The translations under genes were made by a program, and so were the position numbers. This document shows, piece after piece, positions 1 to 11,863 of a stretch of 64,000 nucleotides of DNA. The first letter of the stretch is position 1, and each line of letters opens with the position of its first letter. Below the pieces are notes generated by a model. That model was given only the letters and a program-made list of their open reading frames with translations, was not told where the DNA came from and did no database searches. The stretch is from Neckera pumila (Eukaryota > Streptophyta > Bryopsida > Hypnales > Neckeraceae), in assembly GCA_963969595.1 (NCBI GenBank), contig OZ018409.1:26797282-26861281 (forward strand), given 5' to 3'.

Positions 1-2775
1 AGGTAACGATGGTCTTTCCCCGTTAATCACAGGAGCATAGTCTGAGCGCTGTAGATTTGAGAATGGTTTTTTCCCTGTCAAAACTTCATAGCATGTCATG
101 GCGAAACTATAGACGTCTGCTGCCTTGAGGTCGGGCTTCTTCAAACGGTCACCTCCTGGAAGCACTTCCGGTGCCCGCCAGAAGCCAGTGCCAATACCCA
201 AGTAAGAGCCATGTCCTTCACTTTCAAGCTCATGTAGCGACATACCAAAGTCCACCAGCTTCACGTCAATGCTCTCGGCATGTTCCTTCGCCAGCACATT
301 CTCGGACTTCAAGTCTCGATGCATCACGCCCTTGGAGTGAAGAAACGCCATTCCCAATGCAATCTTGGAGATGACGGGCAGGGCTTCATGGAGCTCAAAA
401 GGAACCAACTCGCATTCCAGAAGCCCTTTCTCATCCTCCGCTGTGACTGAGGTCTTTTTCCTCATTCGAGATTTAATCAAGTCTTGCAAATTGCCATCCA
501 TGAACTCCATCACAATGGAACACCGTTGATTGGAATCCACTGACAACCCAACCATCTGTGCTATGCAAGGATGGCGACTTAAGTTGATCAGAAAGTCTAC
601 TTCCTGCTGGAGATCTCGGATGTTCAAGGGGGTTGAGGGGATGTTGAACACCTTCACAGCGAACGTGCAACCCAGCCAGGTTGCCTCGTACACTGTAGCA
701 GAAACCCCCCTGCCAATGCGTCGTACTTTGTCGAGCTTGTCCGGCTGAATTCGCAAATGCTCAGGTACAGCAAGAGCACTGTCACTTCGTTGAAACCCAC
801 CATCGCCTTTTTCGCCCCACACACTTAAATCCTGTGGAGAGCCAGTAGCGTGTTCTTTGCCTTGCCGTACCATCCCCAGCAGTCCAGTAAGGACTCCATG
901 AACTTGGGGAATCTTCTTCATGAGGCTCAGCACCATGTCTCTGCTAGAAAATTTGTTCCACACAACAACAGGCTTCTTGGACCTGATGTAATTCAAAAGG
1001 AGAATCATTTCACCAAATTCTGGCCGCTTGTTTGGGTCATGATCCCAACACTTTTTTATGAGCCCCTTGAGATCCTTATCCAAATCGCCAGGGAGATCCG
1101 GCCTCATGCCTCCACGTATCTGCTTCAGTAGTTCATCATCTTTTATTCCATCAAAAGGGTATTTTCCTGTCACAACTTCATAGCAAGTCATCCCGAAGCT
1201 ATAAACGTCGCTTTTCTTCAACAACTCGCTGGGAGGCTCCCTCCCACCATAAAGATCAATAGCCTCGAGTGCAGTCCATCGGGGTCGCCTCGTGTCACTT
1301 GCTTGTTTGAACGCCTCCGCATCCCAAACTTTTCCAAGTTTCTGAGAGCCCCGAAGGTCAGCAATCTTCACTTCAAGATAATCGTCGAATTTCTTGACCA
1401 GAATGTTAGAGCACTTGAGATCCCCATGGGCATATTGCTGTGTGTGCATGTAATGCATGCCCTTAGCAATCTGGGTTATGATGTCAAGTTCTTCAGGACG
1501 CTTGAAAGGCCGTGGTTTCGGCTTCGGGAAAGGCTCCAACTTCTTTTTCATGAAGTTTCGCAAATCATCATCCATCAACTCCATCAGGAAAACACATTGT
1601 TCTGCATCTTGCCCAAAACCTACCAGCCGGACAATATGAGGGTGTCGCAAATGCGCTAAAGAACCAACCTCCATCAAAAGCTGCTTGTTGTTCCAACCAG
1701 CCACATCCATTGCAGCAGATTTGAACACCTTGGCAGCAAAGTCACAACCGATCCACTTCCCAAAACGTACAACAGTCCAACCCTTCTCGTATGCTTTATC
1801 TCGCTTGCTGTTCAGCACAACAGGGCGTACAGGCTCCTCGATTTTGATAGCCGTCGGATCAATTTTAAGATAACTGGGCAACTCGTCCCTTGGACCCAAA
1901 AGACCGCTCTTCTCCAGCACCACCAGAGTAGCTTTTTCCATGTCCATTCCCGTTGTGTTCTTCGAATCTTTGATTTGAGACATGTCCTTGGGCATCTCCG
2001 TTAAATCCTGGTCAGCATCCTCTGCCAGCGCATTTGTCCTCTCGACTCCTGAGGATGATTCAAAGTCTTTTACTTGCCCAAGGTCGCTAAAGCTCTCGAA
2101 GTCGAATTGCGCCTTCAAGGTGTCCAGCTCCTCATGAATCTCCTTGAATGATTCTCGGTTTTCTGTACGGCTAACTACACTGATGATTCCTTTGGAATCA
2201 GTATAGGACGATACAAGAGCCTCTCCTTTTCGGAGCACAGTGAGAAGCTCATCCAGAGCAGGATAGTCCTTGTGGTTGCTACCATCAGAAGCATTGCCAA
2301 TATTGAAATTCTTATCCCACTCCAGGCCCTTCAATCCTTCACCAATGGCACTGAAACGATCGGCAATGCGCTTGCACTGGTGCTTGTTCACACACACAGT
2401 GCTGGACATAGTGCAGACATGCTTAATGGTCTCTAAGGCTTGCCGGACTTGTGAAATTGGCTCCATGACCATCTCCCATGCACCATGATCTGAATGAATA
2501 AAAATCAAAATAGATTCTATCAGGTTCACGTCTGACATAAAAAGAAGAGCTGAAAACATTCCAATGTTTGCAACCACAATAAGATTCATCAGGTCTGCTG
2601 AACATTGCAAGGAGTGACTAATTGCTTTAGTTCATACGAGTTAGTCCCAGTTTCAAAAGATACGGCCAGACACCACACACCAAGCTTCTATAAGGTAAAA
2701 AGAAACCAAAGTCAAAGATTCGAATTAAAATATACCTTCAATAGGTTCTGAAGAGCTCGGAATATCAATTTCCAT
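1..2775 (-). CDS. Tandem pseudokinase-kinase with MLKL-like helical N-terminus (partial, C-terminus beyond window edge)
   Basis: Two coding exons are visible: 2736-2775 (ATG at 2775, 13 codons plus one base) and 2489 to the left edge, joined by a GT/AG intron that keeps frame; at least about 843 residues. An N-terminal predicted-helical region (about 20-220) resembles the MLKL/MCAfunc type. Kinase domain 1 has the VAIK-type lysine (FAAKVF, K about 267), but its glycine loop is degenerate, the catalytic loop reads HGDLKCSN (about 368), DFG is DLR (about 391) and APE is ALE. Kinase domain 2 is complete as far as seen: GRGVSATVYEATW, AVKVF (K about 626), HRDLKSEN (about 737), DFG (about 760), WRAPE, DVYSFAMTCYEV. 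The pattern is a pseudokinase followed by a TKL-type Ser/Thr kinase, as in plant tandem kinase proteins. The immune or cell-death role is inferred from the architecture. The rest of kinase 2 lies outside the window. Confidence 0.85.
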
Positions 2776-3684
2776 AAAATCGGCACCTGCAATCACCATA
2801 AATTTAGAGTTCAAAACCCAAATGAATTTGCTCAAAGCTGGCAGACAGACAAGACTGCATAATGAACTTGCCGTCGCCAATACAACCAAACAGAAGTAAA
2901 AATGAAAATAAACAATTTGACTTTCATTTTTTGTGAACATGTGCACAGATTGCAAATATAACCAGCCGATGTGGGACACTAGTGGACATGTTGTGAATAC
3001 ATTGGCAATCCACAGTAACAAGGTAAAGGATAGTAACACTGATGGGGATCTAATCCTATCGTATTCTGACCCTTCTTACCAACAGCAATTCATCTATTCA
3101 TAGCTTGGTTGGACTTGTTAGCAATCATGCTGTACTGAGCCTTGTTAGCATGACGTGGCTACTATCTAAGGACACTGATCTTTGAACGGAAATCGGTTAT
3201 CTACTATCACTAATATTGGTTTGCAACCTCCTATATTGAAGTCACATAAGAAATTTATAAAGTGTGAAAAGAATTGATCTCAAAAAAATTGACTCTTGTA
3301 CCCCAAAGATCATTCCACAATTGTATACATTTTCTCAAAATCAAGCTCCTTCATACGTTGGAATGCTTAAACTAACGCAAATAGTACCCTCTATCTTACA
3401 AACAACAAGAAGGCTCGACTAGGTATGGAAAACTAGTTCATCACCACAAAACTAGACCTCCGCTGAATATTGACAAGCACGTAAGATCAAGAACATCAAA
3501 CCCCACCGACAAGGTCTCCACATCCACCAGTGTACTCCCAAGCTTACAGACAACAACTGATACAACCAAAGAAATTGCCACAGGAGTAAAGTATACCAAG
3601 CATGGGGCCGGATGACATCCTGTAAGGAGACGTGTCGGTAGCTTCCTCCTCTAAGCTCCACGGAGTTGATTTTTGTAGAGAGTA

Positions 3685-4770
3685 CTTGCCAGTACCTGCG
3701 ATTGTGCTCTACATAAATCAAGCTTAGAAATGCAAAGGATTGTACATCACTGGAAGGTCATTTCCAAGTGCAATAACTGCATCCAGAAGATTTTTAAGCA
3801 CATGGTTAAAGTAGGTCACATAGTCCTAATGAACAATGAAGAAGTGAAGCACAGCAGCGTCTACCAAGACATAGCACCAGTAGCGATCATGACTCTTACG
3901 AAACATTGTGCATTAGTTCACTGAATAGTCATGTTTCAGTAAGATGCAAACCTAGATCTCTAATTCTTCGTGAGCTACATAATTCTAAGACTGACCCAAA
4001 TTTCCAACAAGAACGAGGACAAGAAACAAGAGAGAATGGCAAGAACCCTAATAGTAGCCAAGCTAACATAAAGTAAGGGTGGATTCGAGGATAACCTTTC
4101 TCGCTCAGTACAACAGCTGTCTAGAGTTAACAATTGTGGAGATTACTTCCTAGTACCTGCGATTGCACATGGCAAACAAACACAAGCTCAGAAATGCAAA
4201 GGACTCTCAGTCTTCTGTAGGAGAATTGGCCCTCCAGTATCCAGAAGCGTGGGAACCAACCTAGATTTGTTGGTGTCCACTGCAACAAATCTAGATACTC
4301 ACACTGGTCAACTAGAAAATTCGACAGATAGCCTTCGTGTGAACGTTGTACAGAGACTAGACGCTACTCCCTCTGTCTCAAAATAATCCGTGTTACTCCC
4401 GTAGTTCCCCACGAGAAACCACGGATATATTTCGAGACAGAGGGAGTAATTTCCCAAGTTCGATACTGAAAATTCTGAAGCACATACGAAAGTAGGTCGC
4501 CTAATCCTAATGAACAATGAAGGAAGTGAAGTGAAGAACCATCGTCCAAGACAAAGTACCACGAGCAATTCAATAAGAGCATAGCATTTAAAAAATCATT
4601 GTCCAAAGCTCTGTTTCAGTAACCACTTACATAGAGCTCTGTTCCAGAGTGAACTATATACTTCCTCAAGATTGACTAGGCTCAAACAAGCAAGAAGACA
4701 AAGAATTGTAAGAAAATCAAAACTAACATCAAATCAAAGCGGATATGAGGACAACCTTTCTCGCACCACG
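3685..4770. repeat. Diverged direct duplication (about 430 bp and about 625 bp copies)
   Basis: Copy 1 (about 3685-4116) and copy 2 (about 4145-4770) share colinear blocks in the same order: AGTACCTGCGATTG, AGAAATGCAAAGGA, CCTAATGAACAATGAAG and GAGGAYAACCTTTCTCGC. Copy 2 is longer partly because it carries the Stowaway MITE at 4365-4448. The duplication lies within the presumed 5' UTR/promoter region of the tandem kinase gene. Confidence 0.75.
4365..4448. mobile_element. Stowaway-type MITE (80 bp plus TA target duplication)
   Basis: The element at 4367-4446 starts CTCCCTCTGTCTC and ends GAGACAGAGGGAG. The inverted arms continue (CAAAATAATCCGT against ACGGATATATTTCG), so nearly the whole unit folds into a hairpin. 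TA dinucleotides flank both ends (4365-4366 and 4447-4448). The CTCCCTC terminus with TA duplication is the known signature of plant Stowaway elements of the Tc1/mariner superfamily. It is too short to encode anything. Confidence 0.92.
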
Positions 4771-5300
4771 CCACCGCCTGTCGCCTCAGCTAGCATTTTG
4801 ACGACCATCACGTCCGAGCACCGGAGTGAAAGCTCGACCCGTCAACCCACAGCACTCGAACAGACTTCCACCATGGCTGCTTCCCCTCGTAAGAAAGCCC
4901 AAACTTCACCAAACCACAACTAACAACCTGAAATCATTGGATTCCTCAAAGAATCAGAAGCCTCACACACTCAACTCTCTCTCTCTCTAGCTTCTGGCCC
5001 TTTGCGACAACGAGACCAGCAGATATGGAAGGGCTTGAACTCCGATCCATAGCCAAGCCGACAAGTATATAGATTGGGAAAGCTTGACAAACACGGCCAC
5101 TCACCAGTCGTCACTGTCGGTACAGACTCTAGCATAGCACCGACAATTGGGAATCCAACAGTCGTGATGACCTTAACAGAGACACAACTTTGGAAGTTGT
5201 TTTTGAATCTGCATTCGTCTGTTCTTCACCTGCTTCTATGCCTTTACACGTGTCGCCATTCGCGCTCACGACCTAGAAAACATCGTCGGTACAAGCAGGC

Positions 5301-5908
5301 CGCTCTAATTTAGAGCATGCGCACTGTCAGACGGAATAACAACCGGAACGCAGATGGCCGGGGTCGACTGTTGCTACGCAACACGGGCCAGGGAGAATTG
5401 CCCCCTTCATTGGCCCAATCAAGGATAATTTAAACCCTATTCTGTGCCGCCGTTTTTGTTTTTTCTCCATCTCTCCTTCCAAATCTGGGGCCTCTGATTG
5501 CAAATATGAATTCAAAATTTCAAAATTTTATCATGCGTTGCAAATAAGAAATTCTAGTGTTTACTCTTGGGCACTGAGTGGATCAATTCACCCTGACCTG
5601 CAACATGGGAGCCCAAGCTTGTCAAACTTCAGGCTTTGGATGGCATTGTTCAAGCCTTCAACATGCCTTTATTTTGGAGCTTCATTTGGTCAGGAGCTTG
5701 AGCTCTAGAGTTGTAGAGAAACAAGAATACACTTGGAGCAGGGAAGGAGTGCTCCAAAAGTCACAAACATTCAACAAAATAATTGCAAACATTTGGATCA
5801 TGGTAGGGACTAACTAACTTTGTGTGGGCAAATGGCAACTTCTTGTCCTGTCCAAGCTATTTCATCTACCCTATAGTCCATTTAACAATGCAATTGCTCT
5901 TAACTTAA
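5301..5908. other. Gene-poor spacer with a dispersed repeat
   Basis: No credible gene. The stretch at about 5500-5605 (CAAATATGAATTCAAAATTT... then a GATCAATTCACCCTGACCTG-like motif) is a diverged copy of about 53365-53485, so it belongs to a dispersed repeat. Confidence 0.5.
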
Positions 5909-6805
5909 CCCCTAAAGGACCAACATGCGTTTTTTGGCTGTATAGAAATTTTAGGCAGGTACATGTGACTAGAGATTTCCGTACTATAGGCTGAAATTTT
6001 AATAGAAGGTAGGCGCAAGGAGTATCTTTCATACGCACTAAACTTCATGACATTTGAAAATGTGAGTCAAAAGTCATAGCCTAATATGTTACTTTTTTTC
6101 GTAACTGGGCAATTCGGACAGGTTAGAAAAAATCACTAATTTTGAAAATAAAAATTTGAAATTGGTTTTCTAGAATTAAATAAACGTAAAAAGCATTGAA
6201 TCCTCCCATTTTGATCAATGATTCAAAAATTATGAAGATTTTTAGTCTACGGGCAGTTATGGATTCTCTACTCTAAAATAAACTTTGAAGTCCTTTATCT
6301 TACTCAATTTTAATATTTTTTGAAAAAAATAAAATCATAGGATCTAGATTATTTATTATAACATTGCAACCATTGGGATTAGCATTTCTCAATGTTATAA
6401 TTAAATTCTTGACAATTTAGTATTTTGAATCATTCTCTACTACTATCTACTTATTAATTTTTTCCTGTATGTTGTACAATTCCAAATGAAGTGAACTTTT
6501 TTAGGCATGTAGACAACTTGTATAGGAAAAAGAACTTGAAGAAGCACCATCATTTTGGATATTTTTTCACCAAAAAGTGAGCTTGTGAAGTGCTGCTGCC
6601 CTGTTTTTTGCAGGGCCCAAAAAATGGTTTCAGTGAATTTGAATGCTTATATCTTGCAATCCACGTGGTGAAAATTTCTGAAATTTTTACGATATGTTCT
6701 TAAGTCAGCATACTTCAAGATCCTACGGTTGCATGTGTCAAAATAAGTTTTTTGTTCAAAAATTGGGTGCTTGTACTAAAAAAGGCAGTTTTTGAGCGCT
6801 TTTGT
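5909..6805. mobile_element. TTAA-flanked MITE family A, decayed copy
   Basis: Begins TTAA then CCCCTAAAGGACCA at 5905-5922, matching the left ends of the copies at 60669 and 61649. Diverged internal blocks follow, including a '...atcttgcaatcc...' stretch and a terminal GGCAGTTTTTGAG-type block. The right inverted terminus is not recognisable, so the right boundary is approximate. No coding capacity. Confidence 0.5.
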
Positions 6806-8524
6806 GATACATAGTTATGGAACTTTACAAGTTAATATCTTTGGAATTAACTTCAATATTTTGTCTTTTCTTGTGACTAAGCTTGTCACTTAAATGAGTG
6901 ACACCTTGTAAGGGCAGCCTATCTTGTGTTTGTATAATTGATGAAGGTCTAAGATGCCTTTTGCAAATCTCCATGTAGGCAGGTTTGAGTCTTTCAATTT
7001 GGTTGAGAGCTCTAAAAACTCATAAAAAAACAAAAAACAATAATTCCATTGTTATAGCTCCTTGCTCCTGTACATGTATCTAACCTATAAACTAAAATCC
7101 TTTGTCTATTTAGAAACCTAAAACCGAATAAAAAATTTGTTTGAAGCGGGACATGTGTCTTGTTGCTTGTCTAAAGTTTGTGGAGTTAGGGCATGCAAAA
7201 GTGAAGAATGATCAATTCTATGACTTTGCAATTTGAATGAAGTGCTTGGCAAACCATATTTGCTATAAATGTAGATGTAGTAGGTTAAAACATTCAAATT
7301 GTTTTTAATCCAAAAGCCACTTTTTGTCAAAGATTCTTTGAAAACTAAACCTAAAGGATCTACCTATTATTTAAGTGATCAATCTCTAAACAACTCAAAG
7401 TCCATGTTTAGAATGATGCAACAACCCGGGAGATCACTATGGATTTTTAAAAAACTATGTGAGTTAAGAGATAGGGTTCATTTAATTCAAAGCAGGGATA
7501 TTTTATATAATATGTAGGGCTACTATAGGGTCTATGAAATGCTACATATCCTATTATATATAAATTAGGCTATGAAAAATCATCATATAGTAGGAATTCT
7601 TATTATTGAATTAGCCTTGATATATAGGGGCCATGCAAAATTTTCATATTGCAATGAGTATAGATGTGGATAGATAATTTCATATAGATGATAAAATAGC
7701 GATAGTCAAGAAAATTAACAATGAAGGGTAGTTGATTGAAACTCTGCCACAATACTAATAGTGTATATATCAAAACTTAAGTCTAAATGTAAGACATAAA
7801 CCAAGAGTGGCAAAAATTGTCACATTGTATGAATAGGGAGGTTTACCTTAGTAGGTTCAACGAATTGAACATTGTGCAACATAAAGATAGAATTTATAGT
7901 CCATATAACTCCAATCTTCGAAGCCATATTTGTATTAATCTTACTCATATTAAATGAGATGTTCATGGGGTAGTTTCAGTTGGGATTTTGAAACATTCAA
8001 TGTACCCCTAAAGGCCAGAGGGTGATTAGGAAGGAAAATCCCAAAATTGGCAATTTTTGATGCATTGTCCAAATAAAATTATTAAAAAAAAAATTCCAAC
8101 TGTACCAAAGTATGTTAAATAGCTAAGGCAATGTGTGGAAAAAAAATTTAGCCCATTTGACTACTTGGATTGAAAGATTATAACATTTGAAGTAAAAAAA
8201 AAAAAACTTTTTTTCATTCTTCTAAACTAGGGTCAACAAACTGTGAGCCCTCTGTTGACCCTAGTTTACCAAAAATTGTCTACATTGGGGATATAACTAT
8301 GCACTAATTTGTTTGCATGAACCAACCAAAATTGCTTTACAAAACATGAATTTCATATTGGTTTTCTATTTTACAAACTCAACAACATACTTAACAACAT
8401 AATTATGACTTTTAATTATGTGTGTTTCCATATTGAATTCATAATTGTCATGCATGGTTAATGTGGGGCATATGATCCTTGTCATTAGCTTCTACATCTT
8501 TCAACAAATATTATATTACATTCA
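6806..8524. other. AT-rich intergenic DNA, nothing recognised
   Basis: Several short ORFs on both strands (for example 7118-7330 and 7299-7517) have no domain, biased composition or splice context. I see no RNA gene or clear element boundary. Confidence 0.5.
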
Positions 8525-8716
8525 CTAGTGCAAACCCCTAGTTGAAATGACATCCTAAACAACATTTGGATGTCCTCTCAACCTCCCTTTAGGATGGTCA
8601 TAATGACATTTAAATGACATCTAAATGTCATTTAGGATGGTTGCAACGACATCTAAATGTTGTTTGGGATGTCATTCCAACATTTTATGTTGAAATGACA
8701 TTTTTGTAATTGTATA
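8525..8716. mobile_element. Foldback/CACTA-like MITE fragment
   Basis: The left part (starting CACTAGTGCAAA) carries GAAATGACATCCTAAACAACATTT. The right part carries its inverted complement, AAATGTTGTTTGGGATGTCATTCC, and ends TTTTTGTAATTG. The centre has further inverted blocks (GACATTTAAATGACATCTAAATGTC). The CACTA-like start and dense subterminal repeats suggest a small non-autonomous CACTA relative. No target duplication is clear. Confidence 0.5.
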
Positions 8717-10105
8717 GATTTTATTTGTGAACTCTATGTAAATAGATTTCAAATATTATAATCTATCAACTTTGAAAAATTTAGGTTTCCCTTCAAAACA
8801 TGTATAAATCTCCACACAATACCAAATCCTTAAAAGAAAAGGATGCAAATTAGGAAGAGAGTATCACTTACACTATTTATTTCTCCAACCCGCCTTCCAC
8901 TAGACAATTGTTATGAGATAATTGTTTCATCTAAAATCTTCCAATGAAAGTCTCATTTCAATTGTCCCAATCATTGGCAACTACCGGAGTTGACCCAAGC
9001 CTGAATCAAATGCAACTATGAGTAGAGCACAGAAACAACAAAATGCATTGAGCATCTAAGGTAGACGTGCTAATAACTGCACACTCCCTAGAACTGGATA
9101 CTTATCACACACTACGGACGTAAGTGAACCACACGTTGAGGGAACGCTTTTTTGAACCACCGCACAGACACTGCACGTTGTGCGGTGAAGGGCTATTCAA
9201 TTTAAAAAAATAAAAGATCAGACCTTTCTTCACAAGATTTACAATTACATCAAAATTATATGATCTCATAGCTCGATTTTATTATCTCCAAAGTCCGCAC
9301 TTGACATGCATTTAGTGCACCAAATTTCAAGGAAAACAGACTTGATATTTTTCACAAGAAGGTTTCAAAATCCGTCTGTGCAGTGAATAGCACGTCTAGG
9401 TGTGGCAAGTTTGTTGTGAGAAATGAGGAGCTCACCACGTGGATTGCAACTTGCTTAGGAGTGGAATAATTGCCAACTAGAACCAGAACTTAGGCAATTT
9501 GATGCAGCGTTTCAACTAAAAATTATGCCATCACACTGGATATTATGTGGCACTCTCTGATTTTCGCATTCATATGAGCACGCGAAGAGCAGTTCTGGTG
9601 GGTCGATTATTGATAGCAGGCGATGCAAACAGCAAAACGTTCATGTGAACGCCTTTCCCCTTGACAAAGTAGTAACAAACATGCAAGTTTTCTACTTTTA
9701 CCCTATGTGCCCCCTACACTCAAAATGCAGAAAGTTTGACCTTGGAATCAACTACTTGTTAATATCAAATTACTTCATCTGGCTTCTATCAATAATGCCA
9801 GTTCATACCCTATCACAATATGGGTATCATAGCATTACTTAGAGTTAAACTCTTGGGAGTGATCCGATTTGCAAAATATTCTGATATGCTCGATTCATAC
9901 TTTACCTCTGATAAAACTCTGATAAAACTCTGATAAAACTCCTAAAAAATAGGAACAGAAGAATCAAGCTTCATCACTATCGGCAAGCATCTTGTTTCCC
10001 TAAGACCTGAAGAAAAAACTGTAGAAATGAGCTTGCGTTCAAAATGATTAGAGCTTGCAGTTGCAGTAATTCTCATGCTCAACGACTGCACTGTAAGATA
10101 ACAAA
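8717..10105. other. Gene-less spacer downstream of the SINA-like gene
   Basis: No ORF with recognisable content. A triple CTCTGATAAAA motif sits at about 9906-9943. The segment just below 10106 would be the 3' flank of the SINA-like locus. Confidence 0.4.
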
Positions 10106-11313
10106 CTAATTTCCCTCTAGATTCTGTTTCTTGTCATGATGCAAAGAGATACTGATCACTACATCTAGATAGCAACCAATAGTAGAATCGAAAGGAAGAA
10201 GGAGGAATTTTCTCTTCCAATGCTCTCGCTGACGAATGTCTTCTGTTAACGCATTGACAATCACTGTGTAAGAGGCCCTGTCGTTTTCAAAACCGACTCT
10301 GAGGTCATAACTCGTGACGTGGTCCTCAAAAGAAGTGCAAAAATAAATTTCTCCAACACTGTGAATAGTCTCCCGATGGAGAAGCAACTGAACCTTCTCT
10401 TTGGCATCTTTAAGCATCATGAACCGAATTGCACCACGTTGTTTAAGTCGTAAACAACTGTTCAATGAAAGTGGACATGTCTTCACGTCATGCTCGTCTC
10501 TCAAGTGTTGTGGTAATGATTGCTTCGGACCTTCATGTCTGCATTTCAACACTGGGCACGGACAAGGGCGGTACTCACACAAATTCTTGATGTGCTCTTC
10601 TCTGATGTTGTACTTCAATATCTATTGGCAACCATGGGAAGCATGAAGGCACCTCGCTTGCAAGGACTCTATGATCTTCTCAACCAACAAGCATCGAATG
10701 TTCCCAAGTTGCTCTGAGCACGAAGGGCAGGTGGCGATCTTCACATGACAAGCTGAACATAGCAGATGACCATTCTGGCACTGAGTGAATCCCACAATCC
10801 ATCTCCCAAAATTACAACAAATATAGAAAAAGGAGTCTCAAGTACTTCATTGACCTTCACTCTACTACAATGTGAATCAGCATTCCAACAATGCTAGGAG
10901 CATAATGCCAAGTTTAGCGTTCAAGGCAACTCTGTCACCGATCCATTGTTCCATTGCTTTATCAGAAGAGAGTTCAAGGTTTAGGGTTTAGTTAAATGTT
11001 AGGAATATTACAACATCCTAAAAAAAGAAGGAAAATTGAGCATTTCCTAAATTCAAAATGAGGGTACCTGATACACCGGTGAAGAGAGATGCTCCGTGCA
11101 GATGGGACACTCGAGAATTTCAAGATCTAGGTTCCAATTGGGCTTTACATTCCTCTCTGCATTCGAAGTGGTGGGCGCTGTTTCACGTGTCCTCTTTCCA
11201 TTCCGCGTTACCGGTCGATTCACTTCAACTTGGGCAAGAGCCATATCGCTGAGTGACCACCCACACGCTCTGAAAGCTGAATTCCTATGAAACCCCAGAA
11301 TCAGCAGATTCAA
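10106..11313 (-). pseudogene. SINA/Siah-type E3 ubiquitin ligase, interrupted by an in-frame TAG
   Basis: Exon 1 (11068 up to ATG 11244, or alternative ATG 11313) joins exon 2 (10780 down to 10106) at a clean GT/AG junction. Together they rebuild a RING finger: CPIC, then CQNGHLLCSAC, then CPSC. A Siah-type zinc-binding region follows (CLHASHGC; CEYRPCPCP; HLRDEH) and then a divergent TRAF-like C-terminus ending near 10106. Siah proteins are RING E3 ligases whose substrate-binding domain selects targets for proteasomal degradation. Here codon TAG at 10622-10624 interrupts the frame between HGC and the next zinc-finger residues, where other family members have sense codons. The downstream frame stays open for 170 codons, which argues for a recent single-base event. 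The product would be RING plus half a zinc finger, or the locus is a pseudogene. A sequencing error is also possible. Confidence 0.75.
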
Positions 11314-11717
11314 ACATGAGAACTAGTTCTATATTTGGGCTTCACACATGGAGTGCTTTCACACACACTCTTTTCTTCTAAAACCCTAATCCTTCACCAA
11401 AACATATGTCATGTATACCTACATTGCATCCGCTATGGATGCAGCGTGACTCTAATAAGCAAGTGGATGGATGTGCAAACGTGCAAACAAAGAATCAGGA
11501 GGGGGCTATGCGGATGGGTTTAAACTGCAACAGTGCAGTCGTTGTAGGAGTGGGGCATTGGGTGGAATCGGGTTGTGAAGACCAAAGTGTAATAAGGTAT
11601 TCCATCCAAGACCCTAAGCCCAACTGAAAGGACCACTTTATGGACGAGGGCGAATTGACCCCCGCCATCATTGCCCAGCTTTGGGGATGAAGGGATGAGC
11701 GGTGCCATTCCCTGTCT

Positions 11718-11863
11718 TGGAAATCTCTAGTTCATTTTGGGAACAGGTTATTTGTTGGAATTCGGATTTTCCTTCCGGATTACATGGTTTTGCACTGTGC
11801 AATCGGGAAGGAAAACCTGAATTACAACAAATAATCTGCTCCAAAATGAACTAGACATTTCCC
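11718..11863. repeat. Long imperfect hairpin (about 146 nt, arms about 60 nt)
   Basis: The left arm TCTAGTTCATTTTGG...TTATTTGTTG...TTTTCCTTCC is matched in inverse by GGAAGGAAAA...CAACAAATAA...CCAAAATGAACTAGA, with a small number of mismatches and a short loop near 11785. It is either a small foldback MITE or a hairpin that could be transcribed. It lies about 0.4 kb upstream of the SINA-like gene. Confidence 0.75.

Larger units (their letters stand above)
2776..5300. other. Upstream region of the tandem kinase; no further coding exon recognised
   Basis: Just upstream of the ATG there is a plausible acceptor (attgcag at about 2789-2795), so at least one 5' UTR intron is likely and the promoter may lie at about 4.9-5.1 kb. 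A CT-microsatellite lies at about 4976-4990. Short ORFs here have no recognisable domain and overlap the direct repeat described separately. Confidence 0.4.

Noticed and set aside
10618..10640. Mini-intron removing the TAG in the SINA-like gene
   Set aside because: The only GT...AG pair spanning the stop is about 11 nt apart, far too short for a spliceosomal intron.
10976..10995. Telomere-like GGTTTAGGGTTTAG in the intron of the SINA-like gene (and CCCTAAACCC near 34655)
   Set aside because: Only one or two units; plant telo-boxes of this size are common and do not show a telomeric insertion.
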